Origin: Clostridiales bacterium UBA5446
Lineage (GTDB): Bacteria; Bacillota; Clostridia; Oscillospirales; Oscillospiraceae
Direction of reading: 5' to 3'
Assembly: GCA_002427465.1 (NCBI GenBank)
Contig: DIRC01000055.1
Location: 6,317 to 14,807, forward strand
DNA length: 8,491 nt
The notes below the pieces were generated by a model. It was not told the origin of the DNA, did no database searches, and worked only from the letters and a program-made list of their open reading frames with translations. Shown here piece by piece: positions 1-6,162 of the stretch. Position numbers and translations under genes: made by a program. The first letter of the stretch is position 1; every line of letters starts with the position of its first letter.

Positions 1-1
1 A

Positions 2-1006
2 CTGCGGGAGGGAAATCCGGATATCAGCATAACGCTGCTGGTGGCCACCGGTTTCCACCGCCCGACGACCCGGGCCGAGCTTGAGGCCAAGCTCGGGCGG
101 GAGATCGCGTCTTCTGTGCCAATCGTCATCCACGACTGCCGGGATCCGGAAGCGAACGTCCGGGTGGGCGTCCTGCCCTCCGGGGCGCCCTGCCTCATCG
201 ATCGCGCGGCGGCCGAGGCCGACCTGCTCGTGGCCGAGGGCTTTATCGAGCCGCATTTCTTCGCCGGTTTCTCCGGCGGGAGAAAGAGCGTCCTGCCCGG
301 CATCTGCGACCAGACGACGGTTCTGGGGAACCACTGCAGCCGCTTCATCGACAGCGGGCATTCCCGCACCGGCATCCTCGACGGGAACCCGATGCACAAG
401 GATATGATCGCCGCCGCGAAGCTCGCAAAGCTGGCCTATATCGTCAACGTGGTCATCGACGAGGACAAAAAGACCGTGGCGGCCTTCGCGGGGAATTACG
501 TAACGGCCCACAGGAAGGGCTGCGAGTTCCTGCTGGGGTACTGCCGGGTGAAGCCCGCTTACGCCGACATCGTCATCACTTCCAACGGCGGCGCGCCGCT
601 GGATCAGAACATTTACCAGTGCGTCAAGGGGATGACGGCGGCCGAGGCTTCCTGCAAACCGGGCGGGGTCATCATCCTCTGCGCCGAATGCGCGGACGGG
701 CACGGCGGCGAGAGCTTTTACAAATCCCTGCGCGACTGCGCGTGCCCCCGGGCGCTGTACGACGAGTTCATGGCGACGCCCCAGGACAAAACGATCCCCG
801 ACCAGTGGGAAAGCCAGATCCTGGCCCGTATCTTGATAAAATTCCGGGTCGTTTTCGTGTCCCGGCCGGAAATGAAGCCGATCATCGAAGATATGAAAAT
901 GACCTACGCCGCTTCTCTGCCGGAGGCCGTGGCGCTTGCGAAGAGCTGGGGAAAGGAAAGCGTCACCGTGATCCCCAACGGCATCTCCGTGATTGTGAGG
1001 GATTAG
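2..1006 (+). CDS. larA: LarA-family nickel-dependent 2-hydroxyacid (lactate) racemase, 5' truncated by window edge
   Basis: The frame is open from base 2, so the true start lies upstream. 334 codons are visible; family members have about 420-430 residues, so roughly 90 N-terminal residues are missing. The GTG at 41 is an internal Val in the conserved 'LLVATGFHRPTT' stretch, not a start. Known family: LarA interconverts L- and D-lactate with a nickel-pincer nucleotide bound to a Lys. Numbering from the first visible residue, His19 (GFHRP), His85, Lys95 (HFFAGFSGGRK) and His111 (LGNH) have the spacing of H108, H174, K184 and H200 of the Lactobacillus plantarum enzyme (66, 10 and 16 residues). 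The catalytic set is therefore present. The dehydrogenase/Etf genes downstream make lactate a reasonable substrate, but LarA homologues racemise other 2-hydroxyacids too. The cofactor-making larB, larC and larE are not in the window. The stop is 40 bp before the truncated glcD copy, with which it was probably co-transcribed. Confidence 0.92.
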   Translation: MREGNPDISITLLVATGFHRPTTRAELEAKLGREIASSVPIVIHDCRDPEANVRVGVLPSGAPCLIDRAAAEADLLVAEGFIEPHFFAGFSGGRKSVLPGICDQTTVLGNHCSRFIDSGHSRTGILDGNPMHKDMIAAAKLAKLAYIVNVVIDEDKKTVAAFAGNYVTAHRKGCEFLLGYCRVKPAYADIVITSNGGAPLDQNIYQCVKGMTAAEASCKPGGVIILCAECADGHGGESFYKSLRDCACPRALYDEFMATPQDKTIPDQWESQILARILIKFRVVFVSRPEMKPIIEDMKMTYAASLPEAVALAKSWGKESVTVIPNGISVIVRD

Positions 1007-1244
1007 CGGCTCAGACACCGAATTATTTTATACTGGAGGAAGAAGAGTGGCAGCCTATAACAAGGTCACCCCCGAGATCACCGAACGGCTGAAGGCCGTG
1101 GTGGGAGAAAAACGCTTCTCCGCGGGAGACGCGGTCAACGCGGATTACGCCCACGACGAGATGCCGATCTACGGAAAATGTTTTCCGGAGGCCGTCTGCG
1201 AAGCTGAAAGCACCGGGGAAGTCTCGGCGATCATGAAGATCTGC
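977..1244 (+). repeat. Long direct repeat, left copy (larA 3' end + spacer + glcD 5' end)
   Basis: This 268-bp stretch aligns without gaps to 4652-4919. By hand count 17 positions differ, giving about 94% identity. It covers the last larA codons, the 40-bp larA-glcD spacer with its GGAGG site, and codons 1-66 of glcD. Similarity stops abruptly after the shared 'gatctgc' at 1244: the next bases (ctctggtgta) do not match the glcD continuation at 4920. The left edge is softer, because larA coding similarity reaches a few codons further upstream. Confidence 0.93.
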
Positions 1245-1340
1245 CTCTGGTGTATGGAAAGTCAAGGGACAATTCTCTTTAGCAATTACACGCCGGGCGG
1301 ATTTCCCGGAAGAGAGAGACGCGTGCAGCGGGGAAGTTAA
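1047..1340 (+). pseudogene. Truncated duplicate of glcD (first 66 codons only)
   Basis: The first 66 residues match the intact dehydrogenase at 4722-6161 at 61 positions (changes T/A12, E/G21, A/P32, A/S35, C/Y45). After Cys66 the frame runs into unrelated sequence for 31 codons, then stops at TAA 1338-1340. The break precedes the PRGAGTG FAD-binding loop (residue 75 onward of the full protein), so no cofactor site or catalytic domain is left and the 97-residue product should be inactive. It keeps a good ribosome binding site (GGAGG, 1035-1039, 7 nt before the start), but its start is GTG where the intact copy has ATG. It lies 40 bp after larA, the place expected for the dehydrogenase in an uninterrupted operon. 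The non-homologous tail marks the left junction of the inserted module. Confidence 0.87.
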
Positions 1341-1372
1341 AAACGCTCATCCCCGTCAGGGAATGAGCGTTT
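1341..1372 (-). terminator. Rho-independent terminator of the MBL-MFS operon
   Basis: Arms AAACGCTCAT (1341-1350) and ATGAGCGTTT (1363-1372) are exactly complementary. Three further G-C pairs can form inside (1352-1354 with 1359-1361) around a GTCA loop. Read on the minus strand, the hairpin lies 35 bases after the transporter stop and is followed by a run of five T. The plus-strand T run is interrupted (TTTCC), so the minus orientation fits better, although the hairpin could also hinder read-through from larA. Confidence 0.8.
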
Positions 1373-1406
1373 CCTTATGCAGTGAAAAAGTGAGGATGTA
1401 ATCTAA

Positions 1407-2600
1407 TCAGGCTGCATTTTTCCCCAGCTTCGGGAGCAGCAGCACCATAATGATGCCGGCGATGGCGACGGCGCCAGCGATGACGAAAGCGGAGGACATC
1501 GATACGGCTTTGGCAAGGAAAGAAGTACCTATGGAGGATAGGCCGAAGCCTATCATGACGAGTGAACAGACGAGGCCAGCGTTCTTCGTACCAAGGTAAT
1601 CCGTGATGAGCGATGGCATTGTGGCCGCGGTCCCGCCGTAAGTGAAGCTGAGAAGCCAGAAGCAGACAATATAAATAATCCCGGTTGAAAATGTCAGAAA
1701 TGCGACGGCTACTATGGTGATAACAAAACATACGACCATGGCGCCCTTGCGGCCGATCTTGTCGCTGGCGGTCGAAACCAAAAAACGGCCTGCGACCTGC
1801 ATCAGGGATGCCACGCTGACACCGGTGACGGCTAGGGCGGAGGACAGCCCTTTTGAAGTGCCGTAGCTCACGAAAATCGAACTCAGGAGAACGAATGCCG
1901 GTATGGCACAGAAATAGATAACGGTTAGCATGTAATATTCTTTCATTCTGAAACATTCTCCGGCGGTGGAGCACTGGCGGGATGAGACGGCGACCGCGCC
2001 GGTTGGCCTGTAATCGGACATGTAACCTTCGGGGGGCGCCTTGATGGTAAGCATGCCGAATATAGCGATGACAACGAAGATACCAGTCAGTATTTTGAAT
2101 GTTCCGGTGAGTCCGTAGGCGATCAGCCATTTGCTGCAAAGCGGGGACAAGATGGTAGCGGAAACGCCGAGGATAGCGAGTGTAATCCCGGTGGCAAGTC
2201 CTTTTTTGTCTGGGAACCACTTCTGCATCATGGCGATGATGACGTTATACACCATGCCATCTCCGAGCCCGAGAAGTCCGCCGTAAGTCAGCCACATTCC
2301 GGCAGGTGCCGTCTGTGGAAGTAGAGAGGTGGTGAAGGCGCCGACGGCCATAAGCAGATAGCCGATGAACATGACGATCTTAACCTTTACCTTCTTCTGC
2401 ATCACACCGCCCACATAGTTACCGACGACAAAAACGGCGAGCAATATCGTATAAGGCAAGCTGGCACTGGATGATTCAATGTTGAAATATTTCATCACAT
2501 AGGGCTGAATCAGGCTATATGTATAGGCAAACCCCATGATGAGGCAACATACCACACCACAAAGAAGAATAATGATTCTTCTGCTATCCTTTTCTTTCAT
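1407..2600 (-). CDS. MFS transporter, oxalate/formate antiporter (OFA) type
   Basis: This 397-residue, very hydrophobic protein with about 12 predicted membrane segments is a full-length major facilitator permease of the inner membrane. The OFA-like signature 'KWFPDKKGLATGI' (residues 127-139) follows the fourth segment. 'KAPPEGY' (187-193) ends the N-terminal half before a polar central loop (about 194-220). The second half carries a classic MFS motif A, GRFLVSTASDKIGRKGAM (271-288), and 'TDYLGTKNAG' (333-342). OFA permeases exchange or import small carboxylates; the substrate here cannot be read from sequence. The ATG start at 2600 is preceded by GAGAGAAG. The gene follows the MBL-fold hydrolase by 27 bp on the same strand, so the two should share a transcript from the divergent region near 3500, with IclR the obvious local regulator. 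It points toward larA and ends in a terminator. An uptake role for the hydrolase substrate, or export of its product, is inference. Confidence 0.9.
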   Translation of the reverse strand: MKEKDSRRIIILLCGVVCCLIMGFAYTYSLIQPYVMKYFNIESSSASLPYTILLAVFVVGNYVGGVMQKKVKVKIVMFIGYLLMAVGAFTTSLLPQTAPAGMWLTYGGLLGLGDGMVYNVIIAMMQKWFPDKKGLATGITLAILGVSATILSPLCSKWLIAYGLTGTFKILTGIFVVIAIFGMLTIKAPPEGYMSDYRPTGAVAVSSRQCSTAGECFRMKEYYMLTVIYFCAIPAFVLLSSIFVSYGTSKGLSSALAVTGVSVASLMQVAGRFLVSTASDKIGRKGAMVVCFVITIVAVAFLTFSTGIIYIVCFWLLSFTYGGTAATMPSLITDYLGTKNAGLVCSLVMIGFGLSSIGTSFLAKAVSMSSAFVIAGAVAIAGIIMVLLLPKLGKNAA

Positions 2601-2627
2601 TTGAGTCTTCTCTCTTTCAATAAAGTA

Positions 2628-3455
2628 TTATGTTTTCTGTTCCTGGGCCAAGCTGAGCAGCTTATCATAACAGAGATAGCGGTAGAGCTGGCAGAAGTGT
2701 CTGAATCCGTCCTCACCAATGATGTATACATTGGGCATGTGGGACGTCCTGTGCCTTGCGTATGCGATCTTGTCATATCCGTCCATCGTAGGATGGTTGT
2801 TAATGGTCACGTCGCAGTGGAGCTTTTCCGTTTCCTCAAGGAAGTGGTCGAGGGACTGGAAATATGTTACGATCTCCCTGATGCTCCCCGGAGGATTGGT
2901 CCCGCCCCACATTCCGGCCATGTGTAGCACGCCGTTGTCATGCACCGGGAACACGAAGCTCAGTCCGCCGGGCGTATGGCCGGGCGTGAAAAAGACCTTG
3001 ATCGTTGTATTTCCGAGTGTGATCTCGTCGTTGTCACCGACGTAGTGGTCGATGTCAAAGCTTTTCCAAGTTTCCGGCTTGTCGGGATAGAAAGGACAGT
3101 CGCGCCAGAAATCGTCATCTATTTTGGACAGGTAGGTTTCGGGATGGAAGTTATCGACGATCCATCTGCCACAGCCGCAGTGGTCGAAGTGGCCATGGGT
3201 GATGACCAGTTTTTTGATGTCCTTCGGATCCCATCCGATGTCCCTGATACCATCAACGATGGCGTTGTACATTTCCACTTTCGGATAGATTGCGTCGATG
3301 ACGATGAGTCCCTCCGTTGTCTTGAGGATGAACGAAGCCGTGGAAGTGTTGGCCACGATGAGCACGTCGTCGAAGATCTGGGCGTGGGTGAACCAGGAAG
3401 CATCCGGCATTCTGTCGATAAGATCTGGCGGGTTGCGGTACTGAGGAAGTTTCAT
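2628..3455 (-). CDS. Metallo-beta-lactamase-fold hydrolase, B3-like metal site
   Basis: This 275-residue protein has the complete dinuclear zinc ligand set of MBL-fold hydrolases: HGHFDH at residues 87-92 (His87, His89, Asp91, His92), His160 in 'TPGHTPGG', and His221 in 'NNHPTMDG'. The pattern resembles subclass B3 and B3-like enzymes: there is no Cys ligand, and no Asp in the position used by glyoxalase-II-type members ('HMAGMWGGTNPPG' is there instead). No signal peptide is visible, so it should be cytoplasmic, unlike secreted beta-lactamases. With a cotranscribed permease and an IclR regulator, an intracellular lactone, ester or amide hydrolase acting on an imported compound is more likely than antibiotic resistance; that is inference. 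I chose ATG 3455, with GAG 11 nt upstream. An in-frame GTG at 3467 would add MCFV and has a purine-rich stretch only about 5 nt before it. It is the first gene of the minus-strand pair. Confidence 0.9.
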   Translation of the reverse strand: MKLPQYRNPPDLIDRMPDASWFTHAQIFDDVLIVANTSTASFILKTTEGLIVIDAIYPKVEMYNAIVDGIRDIGWDPKDIKKLVITHGHFDHCGCGRWIVDNFHPETYLSKIDDDFWRDCPFYPDKPETWKSFDIDHYVGDNDEITLGNTTIKVFFTPGHTPGGLSFVFPVHDNGVLHMAGMWGGTNPPGSIREIVTYFQSLDHFLEETEKLHCDVTINNHPTMDGYDKIAYARHRTSHMPNVYIIGEDGFRHFCQLYRYLCYDKLLSLAQEQKT

Positions 3456-3593
3456 AACAAAACACACTCTCTTTCTTTAAGTCTTTAGCAATATGTATGT
3501 GACTATTGCACAAAGTATATTATATTGACATGGTGTATTTGTAAATAGATCTGATAAAATATCAACATTCTTTTTATCTGCGTAAAATGGAAT

Positions 3594-3618
3594 TGCGCTC
3601 AGTGAAATACTGAGCGCA
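3594..3618. promoter_or_regulatory. Perfect 10-bp-arm palindrome, candidate operator
   Basis: TGCGCTCAGT (3594-3603) and ACTGAGCGCA (3609-3618) are exact reverse complements around GAAAT. It sits in the middle of the divergent region, its GC-rich arms stand out from the AT-rich surroundings, and there is no T run after it on either strand. A dimeric-regulator site is therefore more likely than a terminator. The neighbouring IclR-family protein is the natural candidate to bind it; that link is inference from position. Confidence 0.5.
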
Positions 3619-3698
3619 TAATCTGAGAAGTAAATTGATTTGATTTACGGTCGAAAACCATATATTATATATTATTAAATCGATATAAAACAAGGCTT

Positions 3699-3703
3699 GG
3701 AGG
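3699..3703 (+). promoter_or_regulatory. Shine-Dalgarno GGAGG that decides the IclR start
   Basis: GGAGG overlaps the more upstream in-frame TTG (3697), which has no usable site of its own. It lies 11 nt before the next in-frame TTG (3715). The ATG immediately after it (3704) is in a different frame that stops after 18 codons. This favours initiation at TTG 3715. Confidence 0.55.
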
Positions 3704-3714
3704 ATGACAGTAAA

Positions 3715-4467
3715 TTGCGCAGTGAGTACGAATATTACTACAATATTGCTTCAGCCGTGAAGACGATACAACTCATTGAACTTTTAGTTCAAGGCAACGG
3801 CGAACTCAGCGTGACTGAAATAGCCCGGGCTCTGGATACCCATACCTCCAGCGCGGACCGATACCTTCTGACCCTCCAGAACCTTGGTTATGCCGAAAAG
3901 AACCCCCGGGACGGCAAATTCAGAATGTCAGACAAACTGATAATGCTGAATAACAAGCTGATTGCTAATCATCCCCTCACAACCAAGTACCTCGACGTCA
4001 TGCACACGCTGGCCTATGAGTTCGACACTACCGCACATATCATGTCATTTTTCAAAAACGAGACCATTACCTTGCACAAAGACCTGCAGACGCACAACCT
4101 TTCCTTTAATAAGGCTTTTTTCGATCCAACGCGATATCATTACTGCTCAGCGCCCGGCAAGCTCTTGCTGTCGACGCTGTCTGAGGAGGACCTAAAGGAA
4201 TACTTTTTAAAAGTAAGGTTCATCAAATTTACTAAGAACACGCTTGCCTCCGAAAAAGCCGTCCGTGAGAACCTTGCCCTCATACGTAGCACGGGATATT
4301 CGGTGCATGACGAAGAGTGGCTTCCCGGGAATCTGACCATTGCTTTTCCTCTCTGCCTGAACGGGGAAATAAGCGGCTCACTTTCCCTGATGTGCGATAT
4401 ATCCATGAAAGACAGAATGCTGAGCCCATCCACGATAGCCTATATTAAGAGCAAGCTCGGCGAATAG
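3715..4467 (+). CDS. IclR-family transcriptional regulator
   Basis: With the TTG start at 3715 the product has 250 residues, a normal IclR length; TTG 3697 would add six. Residues about 12-65 form the winged helix-turn-helix ('SVTEIARALDTHTSSADRYLLTLQNLGYAEK'-type layout: recognition helix then wing). The rest is the ligand-binding domain with the usual landmarks: 'YHYCSAPGKLLLSTLSEEDLKEYF' around 141-164, and 'GYSVHDEEWLPGNLTIAFPL' around 194-213, corresponding to the family patterns with A-x-GK and Gly-Tyr...Glu-Glu...Ala-x-Pro. IclR proteins are dimeric sensors of small metabolites that usually control adjacent catabolic operons and often themselves. It is transcribed away from the hydrolase-transporter pair across an AT-rich region with a palindrome, the classic arrangement for a local regulator. 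It also lies upstream of glcD-etfBA, so read-through into that operon is possible. Its effector is unknown; its codon use is more AT-rich than the lactate genes. Confidence 0.92.
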   Translation: MRSEYEYYYNIASAVKTIQLIELLVQGNGELSVTEIARALDTHTSSADRYLLTLQNLGYAEKNPRDGKFRMSDKLIMLNNKLIANHPLTTKYLDVMHTLAYEFDTTAHIMSFFKNETITLHKDLQTHNLSFNKAFFDPTRYHYCSAPGKLLLSTLSEEDLKEYFLKVRFIKFTKNTLASEKAVRENLALIRSTGYSVHDEEWLPGNLTIAFPLCLNGEISGSLSLMCDISMKDRMLSPSTIAYIKSKLGE

Positions 4468-4721
4468 CCGTGAACCGCGGAGACTATACATTCAGCGGTT
4501 AGTGTCCCTATCAAGAAAGTTGAAGAGGTAAAAGCTTATTTCGTCTCTGAATACCATGGCCGATACCGCAGCGAAGGTTACATCCACAGAGTAAACGATC
4601 GCAGTTCCAATAATATGTAATGAGAACAGCTTTTCAGTAACGATTATTTCCAACGGCATCTTCGTGATCGTGAGGGATTAGCGGCTCAAACACCGAATTA
4701 TTTTATACTGGAGGAAAAAGA
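4468..4721 (+). other. IclR-glcD intergenic stretch with larA-tail remnant
   Basis: There is no convincing gene here. 4474-4620 is an open frame of 49 codons without a start or ribosome site, with no family I recognise; it could be debris of a lost gene. From 4634 the sequence reads as the end of a larA copy (see the pseudogene entry), then comes the 40-bp spacer leading to glcD. AACCGC (4473-4478) and GCGGTT (4495-4500) could form a weak hairpin after the IclR stop, but no T run follows. I see no good promoter for glcD. TATACT at 4704-4709 touches the ribosome binding site and also exists in the left repeat copy, so it is probably not a -10 box. Confidence 0.5.
4634..4681 (+). pseudogene. 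Remnant of a second larA copy (last 15 codons)
   Basis: In frame with the stop at 4679-4681 the sequence reads SVTIISNGIFVIVRD, against SVTVIPNGISVIVRD at the end of the intact larA. Twelve of 15 residues are identical. The stop and downstream spacer also match. At the DNA level the first 18 bases are only about two-thirds identical, so similarity fades upstream, and no more of larA is recognisable. It shows that the right-hand repeat copy once belonged to a larA-glcD locus of its own. Confidence 0.75.
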
Positions 4722-4919
4722 ATGGCAGCGTATAACAAGGTCACCCCCGAGATCGCCGAACGGCTGAAGGCCGTGGTCGGAGGAAAACGCTTCTCCGCGG
4801 GAGATGCGGTCAACCCGGATTACTCGCACGACGAGATGCCGATCTACGGAAAATATTTTCCCGAGGCCGTCTGTGAAGCTGAAAGCACCGGGGAAGTCTC
4901 CGCGATCATGAAGATCTGC
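4652..4919 (+). repeat. Long direct repeat, right copy
   Basis: This is the partner of 977-1244, with the same length and 17 substitutions by hand count. It starts in the larA-tail remnant, contains the whole larA-glcD spacer and the first 66 codons of the intact glcD, and continues without a break into the rest of that gene. Its differences include ATG for GTG at the glcD start. Recombination between the copies would delete the module and leave a hybrid but intact glcD behind larA. Confidence 0.93.
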
Positions 4920-6161
4920 GCGGAGAACAGGATCCCCGTTACGCCCAGAGGCGCGGGCACCGGCCTGGCCGGCGGTGCGGTCCCCGTCTGCGGCGGCGTC
5001 GTCCTCAGCACGGCGCGTATGAACAGGATCCTGGGCTACGATATGAAGAATCTCGTCGTGCATGCCCAGGCGGGCGTCCTGCTCCAGGACCTCGCAGCGG
5101 ACGCGCAGGAGCACGGCCTGATGTACCCCCCCGATCCGGGCGAGAAGACCGCGACGCTGGGCGGCAACGTCTCCACCAACGCGGGCGGTATGCGCGCCGT
5201 GAAATACGGCGTCACCCGGGACTATGTCCTTGCCATGACCGTCGTCCTCCCCAGCGGCGAGATCATGAGGCTGGGCAAGACCGTCTGCAAGACCAGTTCG
5301 GGCTACAGCCTGCTGCATCTCATGATCGGCTCCGAGGGGACCCTCGGCATCATCACGGAGCTGACGCTGAAACTGATCCCGCAGCCTGACATGGACGTCA
5401 GCCTCATTCTCCCGTTCGCGGATGTGGCCGGCTGCATCGCGGCCGTCCCCGGCATCAAGCTGTCCAACCTGGACCCCCAGTCCATCGAGTTCATGGACAT
5501 CGACATCATCAGGTCCTCCGCCGCCTTCACGGGCAGCCCGGTGTTTCCCACCGAAATGTGCGGCGAACCCGTGGGCGCCTGTCTCCTCGTCACCTTCGTC
5601 GGGAACAGCGAGGACGAGCTCTTCGCCAAAATGGAGAAGCTGGCCGGGGTCGTCGAAGAAGCCGGGGCCATGGACGTGCTGGTCGTCGATACCCCGACGC
5701 TCAAGAAGGACGTCTGGGCGGCCCGCTCGTCCTTCCTCACCGCCATCGAAGCGGACACGAAGCTCATGGACGAGCTGGACGTAGTCGTCCCCGTGGACCG
5801 CATCGCCGAATTCCTCGTCTATATCCGCGGCCTGGGCGACGACGTGGGCCTCACCGTCCGGAATTTCGGGCACGCCGGCGACGGCAACCTCCATATCTAC
5901 TGCTGCTCCAACGACCTGCCGGAGGACGAGTTCAAAAAGCGGGCCAAGGCGTTCATGGACAAGGCATACGGCAAATGCGCCGAGTTTGAGGGCCAGGTCT
6001 CCGGCGAGCACGCCATCGGCCACGCGAAAAAGGAATACCTCAAAGAGTCCGTCGGCGACACGGCCTACGGCCTGATGGGGGCCATCAAAAACGTGTTCGA
6101 CCCCGACGGGATCCTCAATCCCGGCAAGGTGTGCACCGATACATGTCGGGAGGGCGAGTGA
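4722..6161 (+). CDS. glcD: FAD-linked D-lactate/glycolate-type dehydrogenase (GlcD/LctD)
   Basis: This 479-residue soluble flavoprotein of the VAO/PCMH family is predicted to oxidise a 2-hydroxyacid, most likely lactate to pyruvate. The N-terminal FAD-binding domain shows PRGAGTGLAGGAVP (75-88), 'GGNVSTNAGG' (147-156) and 'GSEGTLGIITE' (203-213). The C-terminal FAD-linked oxidase domain shows 'NFGHAGDGNLH' (381-391), 'SGEHAIG' (427-433) and the family-typical 'FDPDGILNPGKV' (459-470). Length is normal for GlcD and for the Ldh subunit of Etf-linked lactate dehydrogenases. Start is ATG with GGAGG (4710-4714) 7 nt before it. The stop is one base before the etfB start, so the two are translationally coupled. 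No iron-sulfur GlcF partner is nearby, which together with etfBA favours electron transfer to an Etf (LctBCD-type) over a quinone-linked glycolate oxidase. Its first 66 codons are duplicated at 1047. Glycolate or another 2-hydroxyacid remains possible. Confidence 0.94.
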   Translation: MAAYNKVTPEIAERLKAVVGGKRFSAGDAVNPDYSHDEMPIYGKYFPEAVCEAESTGEVSAIMKICAENRIPVTPRGAGTGLAGGAVPVCGGVVLSTARMNRILGYDMKNLVVHAQAGVLLQDLAADAQEHGLMYPPDPGEKTATLGGNVSTNAGGMRAVKYGVTRDYVLAMTVVLPSGEIMRLGKTVCKTSSGYSLLHLMIGSEGTLGIITELTLKLIPQPDMDVSLILPFADVAGCIAAVPGIKLSNLDPQSIEFMDIDIIRSSAAFTGSPVFPTEMCGEPVGACLLVTFVGNSEDELFAKMEKLAGVVEEAGAMDVLVVDTPTLKKDVWAARSSFLTAIEADTKLMDELDVVVPVDRIAEFLVYIRGLGDDVGLTVRNFGHAGDGNLHIYCCSNDLPEDEFKKRAKAFMDKAYGKCAEFEGQVSGEHAIGHAKKEYLKESVGDTAYGLMGAIKNVFDPDGILNPGKVCTDTCREGE

Positions 6162-6162
6162 G

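Larger units (their letters stand above)
3468..3714. promoter_or_regulatory. AT-rich divergent control region between MBL hydrolase and IclR genes
   Basis: This is a non-coding, markedly AT-rich stretch between oppositely directed genes, so it must carry promoters both ways. On the minus strand TATAAT (3524 down to 3519) with TTTACA 15 bp upstream (3545 down to 3540) is the best candidate, though its spacer is short. On the plus strand TTTACG (3644-3649), an 18-bp spacer and TATATT (3668-3673) is possible in front of the IclR gene. Both are weak eye-matches. A strong palindrome lies between them. Confidence 0.55.
1245..4651. other. Candidate inserted module: MBL-fold hydrolase, OFA transporter, IclR regulator
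   Basis: This is the DNA between the two direct-repeat copies. It contains three complete genes with their own divergent control region and a terminator. Base composition differs from the flanks: one sampled 60-base line inside the IclR gene (4081-4140) has 26 G/C, while one in glcD (5161-5220) has 42. No transposase, integrase or short target-site duplication is visible, so homologous recombination between diverged larA-glcD loci, or duplication followed by replacement, explains it better than transposition. That mechanism is inference; the repeat and the composition shift are seen directly. Confidence 0.6.

Noticed and set aside
41..43. GTG as start of larA
   Set aside because: The frame is open upstream to base 2, and the residues before it fit the conserved LarA strand leading to GFHRP; starting here would remove a large part of the conserved N-terminal domain.
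1375..2220. 281-codon minus-strand frame inside the transporter gene
   Set aside because: It overlaps the MFS permease in another frame on the same strand, and its Arg/His-rich product lacks membrane segments. The permease frame carries the clear family motifs.
2628..3455. Antibiotic-resistance beta-lactamase
   Set aside because: The metal ligands resemble subclass B3, but no signal peptide is present and the gene is linked to a permease and an IclR regulator, which suggests a catabolic hydrolase.
3525..3530. Plus-strand TTGACA as a -35 box for the IclR gene
   Set aside because: No -10-like hexamer lies 16-18 bp downstream; the nearest AT-rich candidate is about 22 bp away. Any start there would also leave a leader of well over 100 bases.
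1245..4651. Insertion-sequence or integrase-mediated mobile element
   Set aside because: No transposase or recombinase gene, no terminal inverted repeats and no short target duplication are seen at the junctions; the flanking repeats are long and operon-derived. No CRISPR array or tRNA gene is visible in the window either.
4704..4709. TATACT as a -10 box for glcD
   Set aside because: It abuts the GGAGG ribosome site, so a transcript starting about 7 bases later would lack it; the same hexamer occurs in the left repeat, showing it is part of the ordinary larA-glcD spacer.
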